The position numbers and the translations under genes are program-made. From Marinirhabdus sp963799365 (lineage in GTDB: Bacteria; Bacteroidota; Bacteroidia; Flavobacteriales; Flavobacteriaceae), in assembly GCA_963799365.1 (NCBI GenBank), contig CAWCWV010000017.1:719913-783912 (forward strand): DNA of 64,000 nt, in the 5' to 3' direction. The notes under the pieces are model-generated. The model worked only from the letters and a program-made list of their open reading frames with translations, was not told the origin of the DNA and searched no databases. Shown piece by piece: positions 16,910 through 26,437 of the stretch (within the stretch, counting starts at the first letter, position 1; the number at the start of each line of letters is the position of its first letter).

Positions 16910-18187
16910 TTATAAATGCCAGCCTTCTGGCCAAAGCCACATAAGTAGTAATCCTACAATAATAGACAAACCAAAAGAAAGTCCAATCCATTTGGCCAAT
17001 TGTTTGGTTCCTAAGGTTGCTGCCATAATACCTTTAAAAACAAGATTTGAAAGTGACGCCAACAATATCAACCGCCAACCGCTACTAGTTTCCAAACCTC
17101 CGTCTTTCATTAATTGTGATAGCGACAAGGTAATGGCGTCCACATCTGTTAACCCACTAATTATAGAAACCACATATAGTGCTTCATTACCAAATTTCTC
17201 TTTAGTAAAAGCTACGGCTAAAAGAATAAGTCCATATAAGAGACCAAAAATAAGAGCACTTTTAAATTGAGCTGGGTTTTTGGGTTCTGGCATTTCAGTT
17301 TCATCTTCAGATGTATCTTTATTAATTAAATAATACAACGCAATACAAATTGCCGCCATACATATAAACTCTACTGCTAAGGGCACAATAAGCTGCGGGA
17401 GTTTTTCGGGAACAACTACACCAATTTCAACCACTACTCGGACTAAAGCTATGGTGGATGCAACGGTAATCACAAACGCAGCCATTTTACCAATATTCTT
17501 AGAATCAGCCGTTTTTCTCGCATAACTTACTGTGGTAGCGGTACTGCTAATTAAACCCCCAAGTACGCCATTTGAGATAATACCTACATTCTTCCCAACA
17601 AATTTATAAATGAAATATCCTACAACGCTTATTCCAACAATTAAGGTAACCATCATCCATATATTCCTCGGGTTGAGCACATCTAAGGGACCGTAGGTTT
17701 GGTTGGGCAAAATTGGTAAAATAACGAGAGAGATTCCGGCAAATGTCATTATTGCTGCAAGATCCTTGTCTTTTAAATTTTCGATGAAATTATGAAGGTG
17801 TTCTTTAATGTAAAGCAAAACTGCCATTGAGCCTCCTATAATCACACCAATTACCTGACTGCCTAACACTAGATATGCTCCAATAGCAAATGTGAGCAAG
17901 GCTGCAACTTCTGTAGTTTGACCTATGTCGGCTTCTTCCAGCTTCTTTATTTTCACAACGTTTGCCACCACCAAAAGTGCTGTAATGGACAAGCCTATTG
18001 CTGGAAGAATAAAAGGATTGTCCAAATCCCTGGTGAGAAAACCCGATACCACACCCAAAATCGCTATTAAAGTAAACGTTCGCACGCCAGCCATTTTAGT
18101 ATCGGTGTGTTGTCTTTGCAACCCAATAAGCATTCCAAGCCCAAAGGCTATTCCTAAAGTTGTAAGGTCAGTATAATTCATCGTCAT
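16910..18187 (-). CDS. MgtC/SapB N-terminal + DUF4010 integral membrane protein
   Basis: A 425-aa protein with about 12 membrane segments. The N-terminal part is MgtC-like ('IAFGLGMLIGLQRQ', 'GVRTFTLIAILGVVSGF'), the C-terminal part DUF4010 ('GGLISSTATTVSYARK', 'SGLTDVDAITLSLSQL'). Ion or small-molecule transport is suspected for this family but not proven. It heads a two-gene unit with the APP1-like phosphatase. An alternative start lies two codons in (MNYTD). Confidence 0.85.
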   Translation of the reverse strand: MTMNYTDLTTLGIAFGLGMLIGLQRQHTDTKMAGVRTFTLIAILGVVSGFLTRDLDNPFILPAIGLSITALLVVANVVKIKKLEEADIGQTTEVAALLTFAIGAYLVLGSQVIGVIIGGSMAVLLYIKEHLHNFIENLKDKDLAAIMTFAGISLVILPILPNQTYGPLDVLNPRNIWMMVTLIVGISVVGYFIYKFVGKNVGIISNGVLGGLISSTATTVSYARKTADSKNIGKMAAFVITVASTIALVRVVVEIGVVVPEKLPQLIVPLAVEFICMAAICIALYYLINKDTSEDETEMPEPKNPAQFKSALIFGLLYGLILLAVAFTKEKFGNEALYVVSIISGLTDVDAITLSLSQLMKDGGLETSSGWRLILLASLSNLVFKGIMAATLGTKQLAKWIGLSFGLSIIVGLLLMWLWPEGWHL

Positions 18188-18211
18188 GTGAAGTTAGGGA
18201 ATTTCACAAAA

Positions 18212-18236
18212 AAACCCTTCCAGTGAGGAAGGGTTT
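18212..18236 (-). terminator. Terminator of hppA
   Basis: Perfect 10-bp stem AAACCCTTCC (18212-18221)/GGAAGGGTTT (18227-18236), 5-nt loop, with seven A's on the left giving a U-tract on the minus strand. It sits 26 bp past the hppA stop. Confidence 0.9.
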
Positions 18237-18261
18237 AATTTATATTTAACGACTTAGCGTT

Positions 18262-20772
18262 TTATTCTTTGTCTTTAATTTTGATTTTTACGCCTTCAAC
18301 ATCTTTTAATTGATCACGTACTTCCTCTTCTGTACCAGTGAAAGTTCTATTGTCAACGGTGGTTTTACCATTAACGGTTGTTCTAATCTCAACTTTAGCA
18401 GTTACCTGATCGTTATTATCATTTTTCAGCATTTCTACAAAAGTCTCCGTTTTATTATTTAAATCTTCACCACCTTTAATGGTTGCGTTTCCGTCATTTT
18501 TAATAAGCTCAACTTGTCTTTCAGATAAAACAGTTTTGTTACCATCTTCATCTATAAAAACCATTTCTTCGGTATTATTGCTATCTATATCAGTAGCTTC
18601 AGTGTGACCTCCCAAAATAGGAGCAATCACCAGACCTATTAAACAAGTTAATTTGATCAATATATTCATAGAAGGTCCAGACGTATCTTTAAAAGGATCT
18701 CCTACGGTATCTCCAGTCACGGCTGCTTTATGAGCATCGGACCCTTTGTAAGTCATTTCACCATTAATTAGTACACCAGCTTCAAAAGATTTTTTAGCGT
18801 TGTCCCAAGCACCACCAGCGTTGTTTTGGAAAATTGCCCAAAGCACACCACTCACGGTAACTCCAGCCATATAACCTCCTAACATTTCAGCAATAGATAG
18901 TTTTTCCATACCGAAAGCTAATGGTAAGAAAGCAATTACTAGTGGAAAACCAATAGTAAGAACCCCTGGCAATAACATTTGTTTTAAAGAAGCTTCTGTT
19001 GAAATTGCCACACACTTATCGTATTCCGGCTTTCCAGTACCTTCCATAATACCTGGAATTTCTCTAAACTGACGACGAACTTCCTGCACCATTTCCATAG
19101 CTGCTTTTCCTACGGCGTTCATGGCAAGGGCAGAGAATACAACTGGCACCATTCCACCCACAAACAACATGGCTAGTACTGGCGCTTTAAAGATGTTAAT
19201 TCCATCAATTCCTGTAAATGTTACATAGGCAGCAAATAATGCTAAGGATGTTAGCGCTGCAGAAGCAATCGCAAATCCTTTTCCTGTCGCAGCGGTTGTG
19301 TTACCTACTGAATCAAGAATATCTGTTCTTTCACGTACGATGGGTTCTTGTTCGCTCATTTCGGCAATACCACCTGCATTGTCACTAATAGGTCCAAAAG
19401 CATCAATTGCTAATTGCATAGCCGTTGTTGCCATCATTGCACTAGCAGCCAAAGCAACACCATAAAAACCAGCAAAGGCATAAGAAGCCCAGATAGCACC
19501 AGCGAATAACAAAACAGATGGGAATGTAGAAATCATACCCGTTGCAAGACCAGCAATTATATTTGTACCTGCTCCCGTAGAAGACTGTTGTACAATTTTA
19601 AGGATAGGTTTCTTACCCAATCCTGTGTAATATTCGGTTACTGAAGAAATTACAGCACCTACAACAAGGCCTACCAATGTTGCATAAAACACACGCATAT
19701 TAGAAATTTCAATCAATCCTTCGCCAAAGAATTCCATTTTCATGGTTTCTGGCAACATCCACTTACATAAACCGAAACACGCAACAGCAACTAAGATAAT
19801 AGAGGTCCAGTTCCCAATATTTAAAGCACCCATTACTTGAGATTCTTTCGCATCATTACTTTTAATACGCACTAACAAGGTGCCAATCATTGAGATAACA
19901 ATCCCTACACCAGCAATTGACATAGGTAATAAGATAGGTCCAATTCCGCCAAAAGCATCGGCAATATTTCCGCCCATGTCCTTAATTACGTAATTACCTA
20001 ACACCATAGCCGCAAGAACTGTTGCTACATACGATCCGAATAGATCTGCACCCATTCCGGCTACATCTCCTACGTTATCTCCTACGTTATCTGCAATTGT
20101 TGCAGGATTACGAGGGTCGTCTTCTGGAATCCCTGCTTCTACTTTCCCTACAAGATCGGCGCCTACATCGGCTGCTTTTGTATAAATACCACCTCCTACA
20201 CGGGCAAATAAAGCGATAGATTCTGCTCCTAGTGAGAAACCAGCTAAGGTTTCAAGGACGATGGTCATATCCATGGTATTGGTCCATACCCCTCCCATAA
20301 AGAAGTGGAAAAAGAAAATAAAGAAGGTTGTTAATCCTAACACAGCAAGACCTGCAACGCCAAGACCCATAACGGTACCGCCTCCAAAAGAGACATTTAA
20401 TGCTTTAGGTAAACTAGTACGTGCTGCTTGAGTCGTACGAACGTTAGTTTTTGTAGCAATTTTCATCCCTATGTTTCCCGCAAATGCCGAAAAGATAGCT
20501 CCGCAAACAAATGCAACAATAATTAACCAATGTGTCGTTGGCACAACAAATGCAACAACAGCTAGCAATACACTTACTATTACTACAAAAATGGTAAGCA
20601 ATTTATATTCTGCTTTTAAGAAAGCAAGGGCTCCCTCATAAATGTGATCTGAAATTTCTTTCATCTTTCCGTCACCGGCATCCTGCTTCATCACCCAAGA
20701 TTTCTTGACTAACATGTAAATGAGGCCTAAAAGTGCCAAGGCGATAGGCATATAAATCATAATTGATTCCAT
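18262..20772 (-). CDS. hppA: Membrane-bound ion-pumping pyrophosphatase
   Basis: Hydrolyses pyrophosphate and pumps Na+ and/or H+ out of the cytoplasm. An 836-aa protein with about 16 membrane segments; substrate-binding acids in 'GADLVGKVEAGIPEDDPRN', 'DNVGDNVGDVAGMGADLFGS', 'DAFGPISDNAGGIAEMS' and 'GDTVGDPFKDTSGPS'. 'GNTTAATGKG' has Ala where K+-independent enzymes have Lys, pointing to the K+-dependent class; Na+ specificity is likely for this lineage but not settled. After the last membrane helix ('LIGLVIAPILGGH') there are about 105 extra, soluble, acidic residues. Confidence 0.93.
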   Translation of the reverse strand: MESIMIYMPIALALLGLIYMLVKKSWVMKQDAGDGKMKEISDHIYEGALAFLKAEYKLLTIFVVIVSVLLAVVAFVVPTTHWLIIVAFVCGAIFSAFAGNIGMKIATKTNVRTTQAARTSLPKALNVSFGGGTVMGLGVAGLAVLGLTTFFIFFFHFFMGGVWTNTMDMTIVLETLAGFSLGAESIALFARVGGGIYTKAADVGADLVGKVEAGIPEDDPRNPATIADNVGDNVGDVAGMGADLFGSYVATVLAAMVLGNYVIKDMGGNIADAFGGIGPILLPMSIAGVGIVISMIGTLLVRIKSNDAKESQVMGALNIGNWTSIILVAVACFGLCKWMLPETMKMEFFGEGLIEISNMRVFYATLVGLVVGAVISSVTEYYTGLGKKPILKIVQQSSTGAGTNIIAGLATGMISTFPSVLLFAGAIWASYAFAGFYGVALAASAMMATTAMQLAIDAFGPISDNAGGIAEMSEQEPIVRERTDILDSVGNTTAATGKGFAIASAALTSLALFAAYVTFTGIDGINIFKAPVLAMLFVGGMVPVVFSALAMNAVGKAAMEMVQEVRRQFREIPGIMEGTGKPEYDKCVAISTEASLKQMLLPGVLTIGFPLVIAFLPLAFGMEKLSIAEMLGGYMAGVTVSGVLWAIFQNNAGGAWDNAKKSFEAGVLINGEMTYKGSDAHKAAVTGDTVGDPFKDTSGPSMNILIKLTCLIGLVIAPILGGHTEATDIDSNNTEEMVFIDEDGNKTVLSERQVELIKNDGNATIKGGEDLNNKTETFVEMLKNDNNDQVTAKVEIRTTVNGKTTVDNRTFTGTEEEVRDQLKDVEGVKIKIKDKE

Positions 20773-20825
20773 ATATATTGATTTGTTAATTTAGTCGGCA
20801 AAAGTATGAAATTAAGTACAATAAT

Positions 20826-20858
20826 AAAACCCTGTTAAAATTGCTTCAACAGGGTTTT
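20826..20858 (-). terminator. Terminator of the soluble pyrophosphatase gene
   Basis: Perfect stem AAAACCCTGTT (20826-20836)/AACAGGGTTTT (20848-20858), 11-nt loop, T-rich on both flanks. It lies just past the ppa stop and before hppA. Confidence 0.85.
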
Positions 20859-20879
20859 TAAAAAATTAATCTTTATTCC

Positions 20880-21407
20880 TTAAATCGTAAAATTTCTCCT
20901 GACTTTATGTTCGCTATTTTCATACCGATCAATACACGCTTGCCATATATCATAAGCTTCTTGCGCATCTCCCCATCCTTCTACATCTACCCTTTTCTTT
21001 TCTAAATCCTTATAGACCTGAAAAAAGTGCTCAATCTCTTTAATAGTATGCGGATTTACATCGCTTAAATCGTTTAACGAATTCCATATTGGATCTGAAA
21101 CAGGTACGCAAATAACTTTTTCGTCATTTCCTTTTTCATCTGCCATGTGAAATACACCTATAGGCTTTACTTCCATGACGCACATAGGAAAGGTGGGTTC
21201 TGTCCCCAATACTAACACATCTAACGGATCCCCATCGAGTGCCAATGTTTCTGGTATAAAACCATAATCTGCAGGATACATCATAGAAGAAAACAACATT
21301 CGATCGAAACGTATTTTGTTTAATTCAAAATCGTATTCGTATTTGTTACGACTTCCTTTTGGGATTTCGATTAGAACATCGAAGGTTTTCTTTGCAATTG
21401 CGCTCAT
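20880..21407 (-). CDS. ppa: Soluble inorganic pyrophosphatase (family I)
   Basis: A 175-aa cytosolic Mg2+-dependent enzyme that splits pyrophosphate into two phosphates. Start set at 21407 ('MSAIAKKTFDVLIEIPKGS'); eight upstream codons are open but not conserved-looking. Catalytic signature 'DGDPLDVLVL' plus 'KYEYD' and 'DYGFIPET' are intact. It stands next to the membrane pyrophosphatase on the same strand but with its own terminator, so the two can be expressed separately. Confidence 0.93.
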   Translation of the reverse strand: MSAIAKKTFDVLIEIPKGSRNKYEYDFELNKIRFDRMLFSSMMYPADYGFIPETLALDGDPLDVLVLGTEPTFPMCVMEVKPIGVFHMADEKGNDEKVICVPVSDPIWNSLNDLSDVNPHTIKEIEHFFQVYKDLEKKRVDVEGWGDAQEAYDIWQACIDRYENSEHKVRRNFTI

Positions 21408-21776
21408 ATATCTCTTATTTTGGGGGTGCAAAAGTACAGTTTTTTCGGATTTAAACTATCGAAGGGAAGTATAATTGGCAGGAAACTATGAAGATTTTCT
21501 TTCTGAAGGGTTCATCCATTTAAAAAGTTGAAAAAATTACAGTTCTCACTTACTATTTCTTTTTATATAATAGGAAAATTGACCTTGCTTATGGGGGTAA
21601 GATTTTTTTTCGAAAATTTCATTCATCAGGGAACCTAAATTTATTGCGTTAATTTTTAAATGGATACCGTTACAAATTCCTCAATCTTATGATTCATTTA
21701 GAAAAATCTAACAGACCATTAACGTAGGTGACTACTGTTATTAGCTACCTTTAGATTAAACAAAAAAACATATATT
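21408..21776. other. Gene-free intergenic region
   Basis: About 370 bp between the divergent ppa and SYLF genes. I see no ORF, repeat or clear hairpin. It presumably holds the two promoters. Confidence 0.5.
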
Positions 21777-22310
21777 ATGAAAATTAGAAATTTTATCATG
21801 CTATTACTTTTGTGCATAAGTGTTCCACTTTTGGCACAAACTGATAAAGACATGGAAGTTATTGATGATGCGGAGCAAGCCAAAGCTACATTTATGGAAA
21901 TGAATGCGGATATTGAAAATTATTTCAACGATTCGAAAGGATATGCAATCTTCCCTAATGTGGGAGAAGGTGCGTTTATTGTAGGTGCGGCTTCTGGAAA
22001 TGGGGTACTCTATGAAAATGGGATCAAAACAGGTATGGCCAATCTGAAAAAATTGGATGTTGGTCTCCAAGCCGGTGGAGAAGCGTACAGTTTGGTTATG
22101 TTCTTTAAAACCGAAGAGGCTCTGGAAGAATTTAAAAATGATGAATTTGAGTTCTCTGGGGGAGTTTCTGCGGTAATTTTAAAGAAAGGAAAATCTGTTA
22201 AAGCTCAATTTGTAGAAGGCGTGGCAGCTTTTGTACATTCCAAAGGAGGACTTATGGCCGATGTATCTGTAGGTGGTCAAAAATTTGAATATACCCCATT
22301 CAATAAGTAA
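21777..22310 (+). CDS. SYLF (Ysc84-like) domain exported protein
   Basis: A 177-aa protein with signal peptide 'FIMLLLLCISVPLLAQ'. The remainder matches the SYLF fold: 'GYAIFPNVGEGAFIVGAASG', 'GVLYENGIKTGMANLKKLDV', 'GLQAGGEAYSLVMFF' and the final 'EGVAAFVHSKGGLMADVSVGG'. SYLF domains bind phosphoinositide-type lipids in eukaryotes; in bacteria the role is unknown, with an envelope location implied by the signal peptide. It is monocistronic, with its own terminator. Confidence 0.8.
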   Translation: MKIRNFIMLLLLCISVPLLAQTDKDMEVIDDAEQAKATFMEMNADIENYFNDSKGYAIFPNVGEGAFIVGAASGNGVLYENGIKTGMANLKKLDVGLQAGGEAYSLVMFFKTEEALEEFKNDEFEFSGGVSAVILKKGKSVKAQFVEGVAAFVHSKGGLMADVSVGGQKFEYTPFNK

Positions 22311-22358
22311 TCTCAAGTCAACCAAAATTAGCCATCAGTTCTAACTGATTAATTGAAG

Positions 22359-22403
22359 CCGTTCTAAAAGAAACTTTTTAAGTCACTGTTAGAGCGGTTT
22401 TTT
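22359..22403 (+). terminator. Terminator after the SYLF gene
   Basis: CCGTTCTAA (22359-22367) pairs with TTAGAGCGG (22389-22397) with one G-U pair, followed by six T's. A smaller ATCAGTT/AACTGAT hairpin precedes it (22334-22349). Confidence 0.65.
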
Positions 22404-22486
22404 ATGCCCAGAACAATCTATTTTTTTTAAAAAAAATTTAAAACAAAAATTACAGCAGCTAAAAAATTGATTTGAGGTAAACAAGC

Positions 22487-24967
22487 TTAAAACGAAAACC
22501 CAAAAACACCGGTCACCCCAAATTTTCTAGCCTCGGGATTGTCCAGATAATTTCCACGGAAGTTAAAATCTAGTCGGAAAATTTTAAAGATATTTCCTAT
22601 TCCTACGCTATACTCATAATAAATGTCATTAGGAGCTTGTAATAAAAGACCATTTGGCGCATTCAACGCGATGTTTTCATCTGAGATTTGACCATAAACA
22701 GCTCTGAAGCCTACGACTTCTCTTAAATCCAACTCACGTAACAATGGGATTCTGGAGAAAATTCTTCCGCCAAAATTGTGCTGTAAATGCAATGAAGCAT
22801 AGGTATCACTTACAAATTCGTAAAAGTCTAAGTTGCTGAATGTGTTATACAGGCTAAAAAGTGTTTGATTTCCTGGAACTGGGCTTAACAAACCAAGAGG
22901 TACAGGATCGAAAATTGTACCTGCTTCAACGGTTGTAAAAAGACGGCCAATACCTCCTATATTCCAAGGTTTACTGTACAATACCTGTAGTTTTGAATAT
23001 TCAAAATCTCCACTTAAAATATCTTTTATTCCGTAGGTATACCCTAAATAATAGTTTGCAAAATCACCATCATTTATAATAGTTCTTTCTACTCCATATC
23101 CAGAAGTTTGACGACCAGGTGTATAAAAAAGTCCTAATTCTATTTCTGGCTGCGAAATTTGAGATTGAATAGTTCCATCCTCGTCAAAATAATCCAAACT
23201 AAAGGTCTCAGTTGCAGACTGCAAGGTTCGATAAGAACCTGTAATACGCGCATTAAAATTCTTTGCAGGCTCAAAAGAAAACCCGGCTGTAGTTAAATTT
23301 ACTCGTGTTAATTTATCATTTGCTCCAACAGTAATTAATGCAGAAGAAGCGAGACTTCTACCTAAAACATCATTGCTGGTGGTTAAACTCGACCCTGTTT
23401 GTTCTGTGTCCTTACGATTTCCTCCAAAAATGGTCAATCTACTTTTTCGATCTAGAAGCCACTTTGCCGATAGTCCGTATTTAAAACGTTCGTCCCTAAA
23501 ACCGTAGGCTCCAAAAACTTCCAGTCGCCAAGGATCATTCTGGCTAAAATAGGTTCTCCCTCCCAAACGTATGCGCAGTCCTTCTGCTTCATTAAAACCA
23601 AATATTGAAAATATAGGACCCACATCTATAGGGCTTACCTCATAATATCCAGATGCAAGAGTTGCGCCAAGCTTGTAAAATGTTTGAAAACGAGGAACTG
23701 TTTTTAACGTATCTAACATTTTATAGACCCCTTTTTCATCTTTATTGAGCTCTTCCATCCGTTTTTCGGCCCAGAACTCGTCTGGGCGATTGTAGATTTC
23801 TTCCTTATAAGGATCTACCTGTTCGCCATAAAAACTTTTATCTTTTGGAATATCGAATGAATAATTATCAAATAAAGTAGTTCTCCTGCCGTAGACACCT
23901 TGTGCTTCTTCTTTTTTTCTGAAACTAAAATCACTTAAAAAATAATCTCTGGTAATCAGAAAAATGGAATCATTAAGTACATCAAACTCCTGTTCGATAT
24001 ATACTTCTCGCACCCAGTTAAGATTGGCACTTTTAGATGCTTGAAGATTAATCTCCTTGATGGCAAATGTGGTGTCATTAACCCAAAAATCGCCCTTAAA
24101 AGTAAGTTCGCCCTTACGCCGCGGATAATAGACAATATTGTAGCACCATTTATTATCACGATATGCACTATCTAGTAGCACGTAGTTGTACACGTCAATT
24201 CCAGTTGTGGACAATGGACTGGTGAAGGCTTTATCAAAAAATTTCAGGTAGTTGTCATACACATCATACTCTTTGTATAAATCCTTTACAAAAGCAATGA
24301 GTGTTTGGTTGTTTTCAAATCCGCTATTTTTATTTCCTTCTAGGATTTCTTTCTCTTCATTCAGCAAATTATCGCCATATACTTTTGAAATCGCTTCATT
24401 AATGAAAATAGGCAGGTAGCTATTTCCAGTGACATTGGAGGTATCTATCTGATCCCAGATAAATTCCATCCCTTTAAAAATCTTACTTTTAATTAATGTA
24501 GAATCTATTGTATTAAGGTCAAATTCTAGCTTTTCGTATTTGTCGTAGCTATATTGATTAAACTTTTTTACACCATTTTCACGGCGGTTTTCCCAAATTT
24601 TACGAAGAATAGCGAGTGCTGGATTATCTTTTTTAGAAGTTTTTCCGCTGAAAATTACTACTTCATCGAGTGCTGAAGCTTCTTCAGCTAAAACCACATC
24701 CATTTTGTAGGTTGTCTTACCCTCTAAGGAAACTTCCTTAGTTTCATAACCAATAAATGAAAAAATTACCGCATCATAGGTATCGTCACTCTCTAAGTAA
24801 AATCGGCCGTCTTCATTAGTTATGGTACCTACATTACTATCCTTAAATATAACGTTGGCAAAAGCAACTGTCACTCCCGACGGATCTGTCACTACACCGC
24901 TTACTTTAGTTTGCGCGAATGTTATACTGGTTACTAATAAAAAAGAGAGAAAATATAAGTGCTTCAT
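22487..24967 (-). CDS. DUF5686 / carboxypeptidase-like regulatory domain outer-membrane protein
   Basis: An 826-aa protein: signal peptide 'LYFLSFLLVTSITFAQ', CarboxypepD_reg-like domain (about residues 22-95, 'VSGVVTDPSGVTVAFANVIF'), the DUF5686 core beginning 'ILRKIWENRRENG', and a C-terminal barrel-like half ending in Phe ('VTGVFGFSF'), as outer-membrane proteins do. I recognise the family but its function is unknown; an outer-membrane location is inferred. No operon partner is evident. Confidence 0.85.
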   Translation of the reverse strand: MKHLYFLSFLLVTSITFAQTKVSGVVTDPSGVTVAFANVIFKDSNVGTITNEDGRFYLESDDTYDAVIFSFIGYETKEVSLEGKTTYKMDVVLAEEASALDEVVIFSGKTSKKDNPALAILRKIWENRRENGVKKFNQYSYDKYEKLEFDLNTIDSTLIKSKIFKGMEFIWDQIDTSNVTGNSYLPIFINEAISKVYGDNLLNEEKEILEGNKNSGFENNQTLIAFVKDLYKEYDVYDNYLKFFDKAFTSPLSTTGIDVYNYVLLDSAYRDNKWCYNIVYYPRRKGELTFKGDFWVNDTTFAIKEINLQASKSANLNWVREVYIEQEFDVLNDSIFLITRDYFLSDFSFRKKEEAQGVYGRRTTLFDNYSFDIPKDKSFYGEQVDPYKEEIYNRPDEFWAEKRMEELNKDEKGVYKMLDTLKTVPRFQTFYKLGATLASGYYEVSPIDVGPIFSIFGFNEAEGLRIRLGGRTYFSQNDPWRLEVFGAYGFRDERFKYGLSAKWLLDRKSRLTIFGGNRKDTEQTGSSLTTSNDVLGRSLASSALITVGANDKLTRVNLTTAGFSFEPAKNFNARITGSYRTLQSATETFSLDYFDEDGTIQSQISQPEIELGLFYTPGRQTSGYGVERTIINDGDFANYYLGYTYGIKDILSGDFEYSKLQVLYSKPWNIGGIGRLFTTVEAGTIFDPVPLGLLSPVPGNQTLFSLYNTFSNLDFYEFVSDTYASLHLQHNFGGRIFSRIPLLRELDLREVVGFRAVYGQISDENIALNAPNGLLLQAPNDIYYEYSVGIGNIFKIFRLDFNFRGNYLDNPEARKFGVTGVFGFSF

Positions 24968-25068
24968 GAAAAGATTAAGGCTAAAATTTGTTCAAAAAAT
25001 ATTACAAATTTTGAACCAACAAAGAACGTATAATTTGAAGTGTTAGCAACTTAAAATATTCTTAAAAA

Positions 25069-25190
25069 GCCCTTAAGGGCAAATCACAAAAAAATAAATT
25101 GCAAATTCAGCCCCCAACCCCCTAAAGGTGGCTTTGAGTGGATTTGGAATTTGAGTCCCCTAAGCCTGCGGCATCTCCACAGAGGGGAGA
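25069..25190. repeat. Palindrome and C/G-block sequence upstream of DUF5686
   Basis: Perfect 12-bp palindrome GCCCTTAAGGGC (25069-25080), then CCCCCAACCCCCT and later 'GAGTCCCC...GAGGGGAG', which look like a worn copy of a C-block/G-block dispersed repeat. No ORF. Confidence 0.35.
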
Positions 25191-25197
25191 ATATTAA

Positions 25198-26178
25198 TTA
25201 ATCTTTATAAAGTACCTTTTTCACTGCTTTAATCACATCCTCACTATTAGGCAACCATTCTTTAAATAGTGCAGGAGAGTATGGCGCAGGTGTGTCGGCA
25301 GTATTTATTTTTACGATGGGTGCATCAAGATAGTCAAACACCTGGCTTTGCACCTGGTAGGTAATTTCGGTAGCTACGTTTCCAAACGGCCAGGCTTCTT
25401 CGAGAATTACCAATCTATTTGTTTTCTTAACCGATTCCATAATGGAATTGTGATCCATGGGTCGTACCGTTCGCAAATCGATAATTTCGCATTCTATACC
25501 TTCTTTTGCTAGCACCTCTGCAGCTTTGTAGGCTTCTTTAATTATTTTTCCAAAGGATACAATGGTTACATCGGTTCCTTTTCTTTTAATTTCAGCAACT
25601 CCTAAAGGGATTAAGTATTCTCCTTCTGGAACTTCTCCTTTATCACCATACATTTGCTCGCTTTCCATAAAAATTACTGGATCATCATCGCGTATGGCAC
25701 TTTTAAGCAATCCTTTGGCGTCTGCCGGATTACTAGGAACTACAACTTTTAAACCTGGTGTATTGGCAAACCAACTCTCAAAAGCCTGTGAGTGTGTTGC
25801 CGCCAATTGTCCTGCACTAGCAGTTGGCCCCCGAAATACAATAGGACATTTAAGCTGCCCACCGCTCATCTGGCGGATTTTTGCAGCGTTATTAATAATC
25901 TGGTCAATCCCAACAAGTGAGAAGTTGAAAGTCATAAATTCTACAATAGGACGATTCCCTTTCATTGTGGAACCAATAGCTACGCCGGCAAAACCAAGTT
26001 CAGAAATTGGGGTATCTATCACACGTTTGGCCCCAAATTCGTCTAGCATTCCTTTACTTGCTTTGTAAGCTCCGTTATATTCGGCCACTTCTTCACCCAT
26101 TAAAAAAATGGATTCGTCTTTGCGCATTTCTTCGCTCATCGCCTCGCAAATGGCTTCTCTAAATTGTAGTGTTTTCAT
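25198..26178 (-). CDS. pdhB: Pyruvate dehydrogenase E1 component, beta subunit
   Basis: A 326-aa thiamine-diphosphate-dependent subunit that forms a heterotetramer with E1 alpha and decarboxylates pyruvate. Typical motifs: 'FLMGEEVAEYNGAYKASKGM', 'ISELGFAGVAIGSTMKG', 'RGPTASAGQLAATHSQAFES' and the C-terminal 'ILEEAWPFGNVATEITYQV'. E1 alpha is not in the window. It is divergent from etfB, with 259 bp between the starts. Confidence 0.92.
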   Translation of the reverse strand: MKTLQFREAICEAMSEEMRKDESIFLMGEEVAEYNGAYKASKGMLDEFGAKRVIDTPISELGFAGVAIGSTMKGNRPIVEFMTFNFSLVGIDQIINNAAKIRQMSGGQLKCPIVFRGPTASAGQLAATHSQAFESWFANTPGLKVVVPSNPADAKGLLKSAIRDDDPVIFMESEQMYGDKGEVPEGEYLIPLGVAEIKRKGTDVTIVSFGKIIKEAYKAAEVLAKEGIECEIIDLRTVRPMDHNSIMESVKKTNRLVILEEAWPFGNVATEITYQVQSQVFDYLDAPIVKINTADTPAPYSPALFKEWLPNSEDVIKAVKKVLYKD

Positions 26179-26180
26179 AC

Positions 26181-26200
26181 TTCGACTTCGCTCAGTAACC
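26181..26200. repeat. Dispersed TTCGACTTCGCTCAG motif
   Basis: TTCGACTTCGCTCAGTAACC lies 2 bp upstream of the pdhB start codon. Related copies occur at 10511-10526 and 52361-52380. A shorter ACTCCGCTCA follows at 26231-26240. I recall this motif as frequent in flavobacterial intergenic DNA. Confidence 0.5.
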
Positions 26201-26437
26201 TTGGCGTATTAGTTTCATTAAACATTCTTTAACTCCGCTCAATATACGTTGCGGATATTTATAGTTAGATTCTTATCAATAAGTACTGTGACAAAAATAA
26301 TATTATTTAAGAGTACTTAAACCCTATCGGCCGATTTTCTTTACATCATTAAAATTTTACTATGCACGCATAGTATTTCTGAATAATATTTGGTATCTTT
26401 GAAATCCTTTAAAAATACTCTAAAAAACAGACGATAT

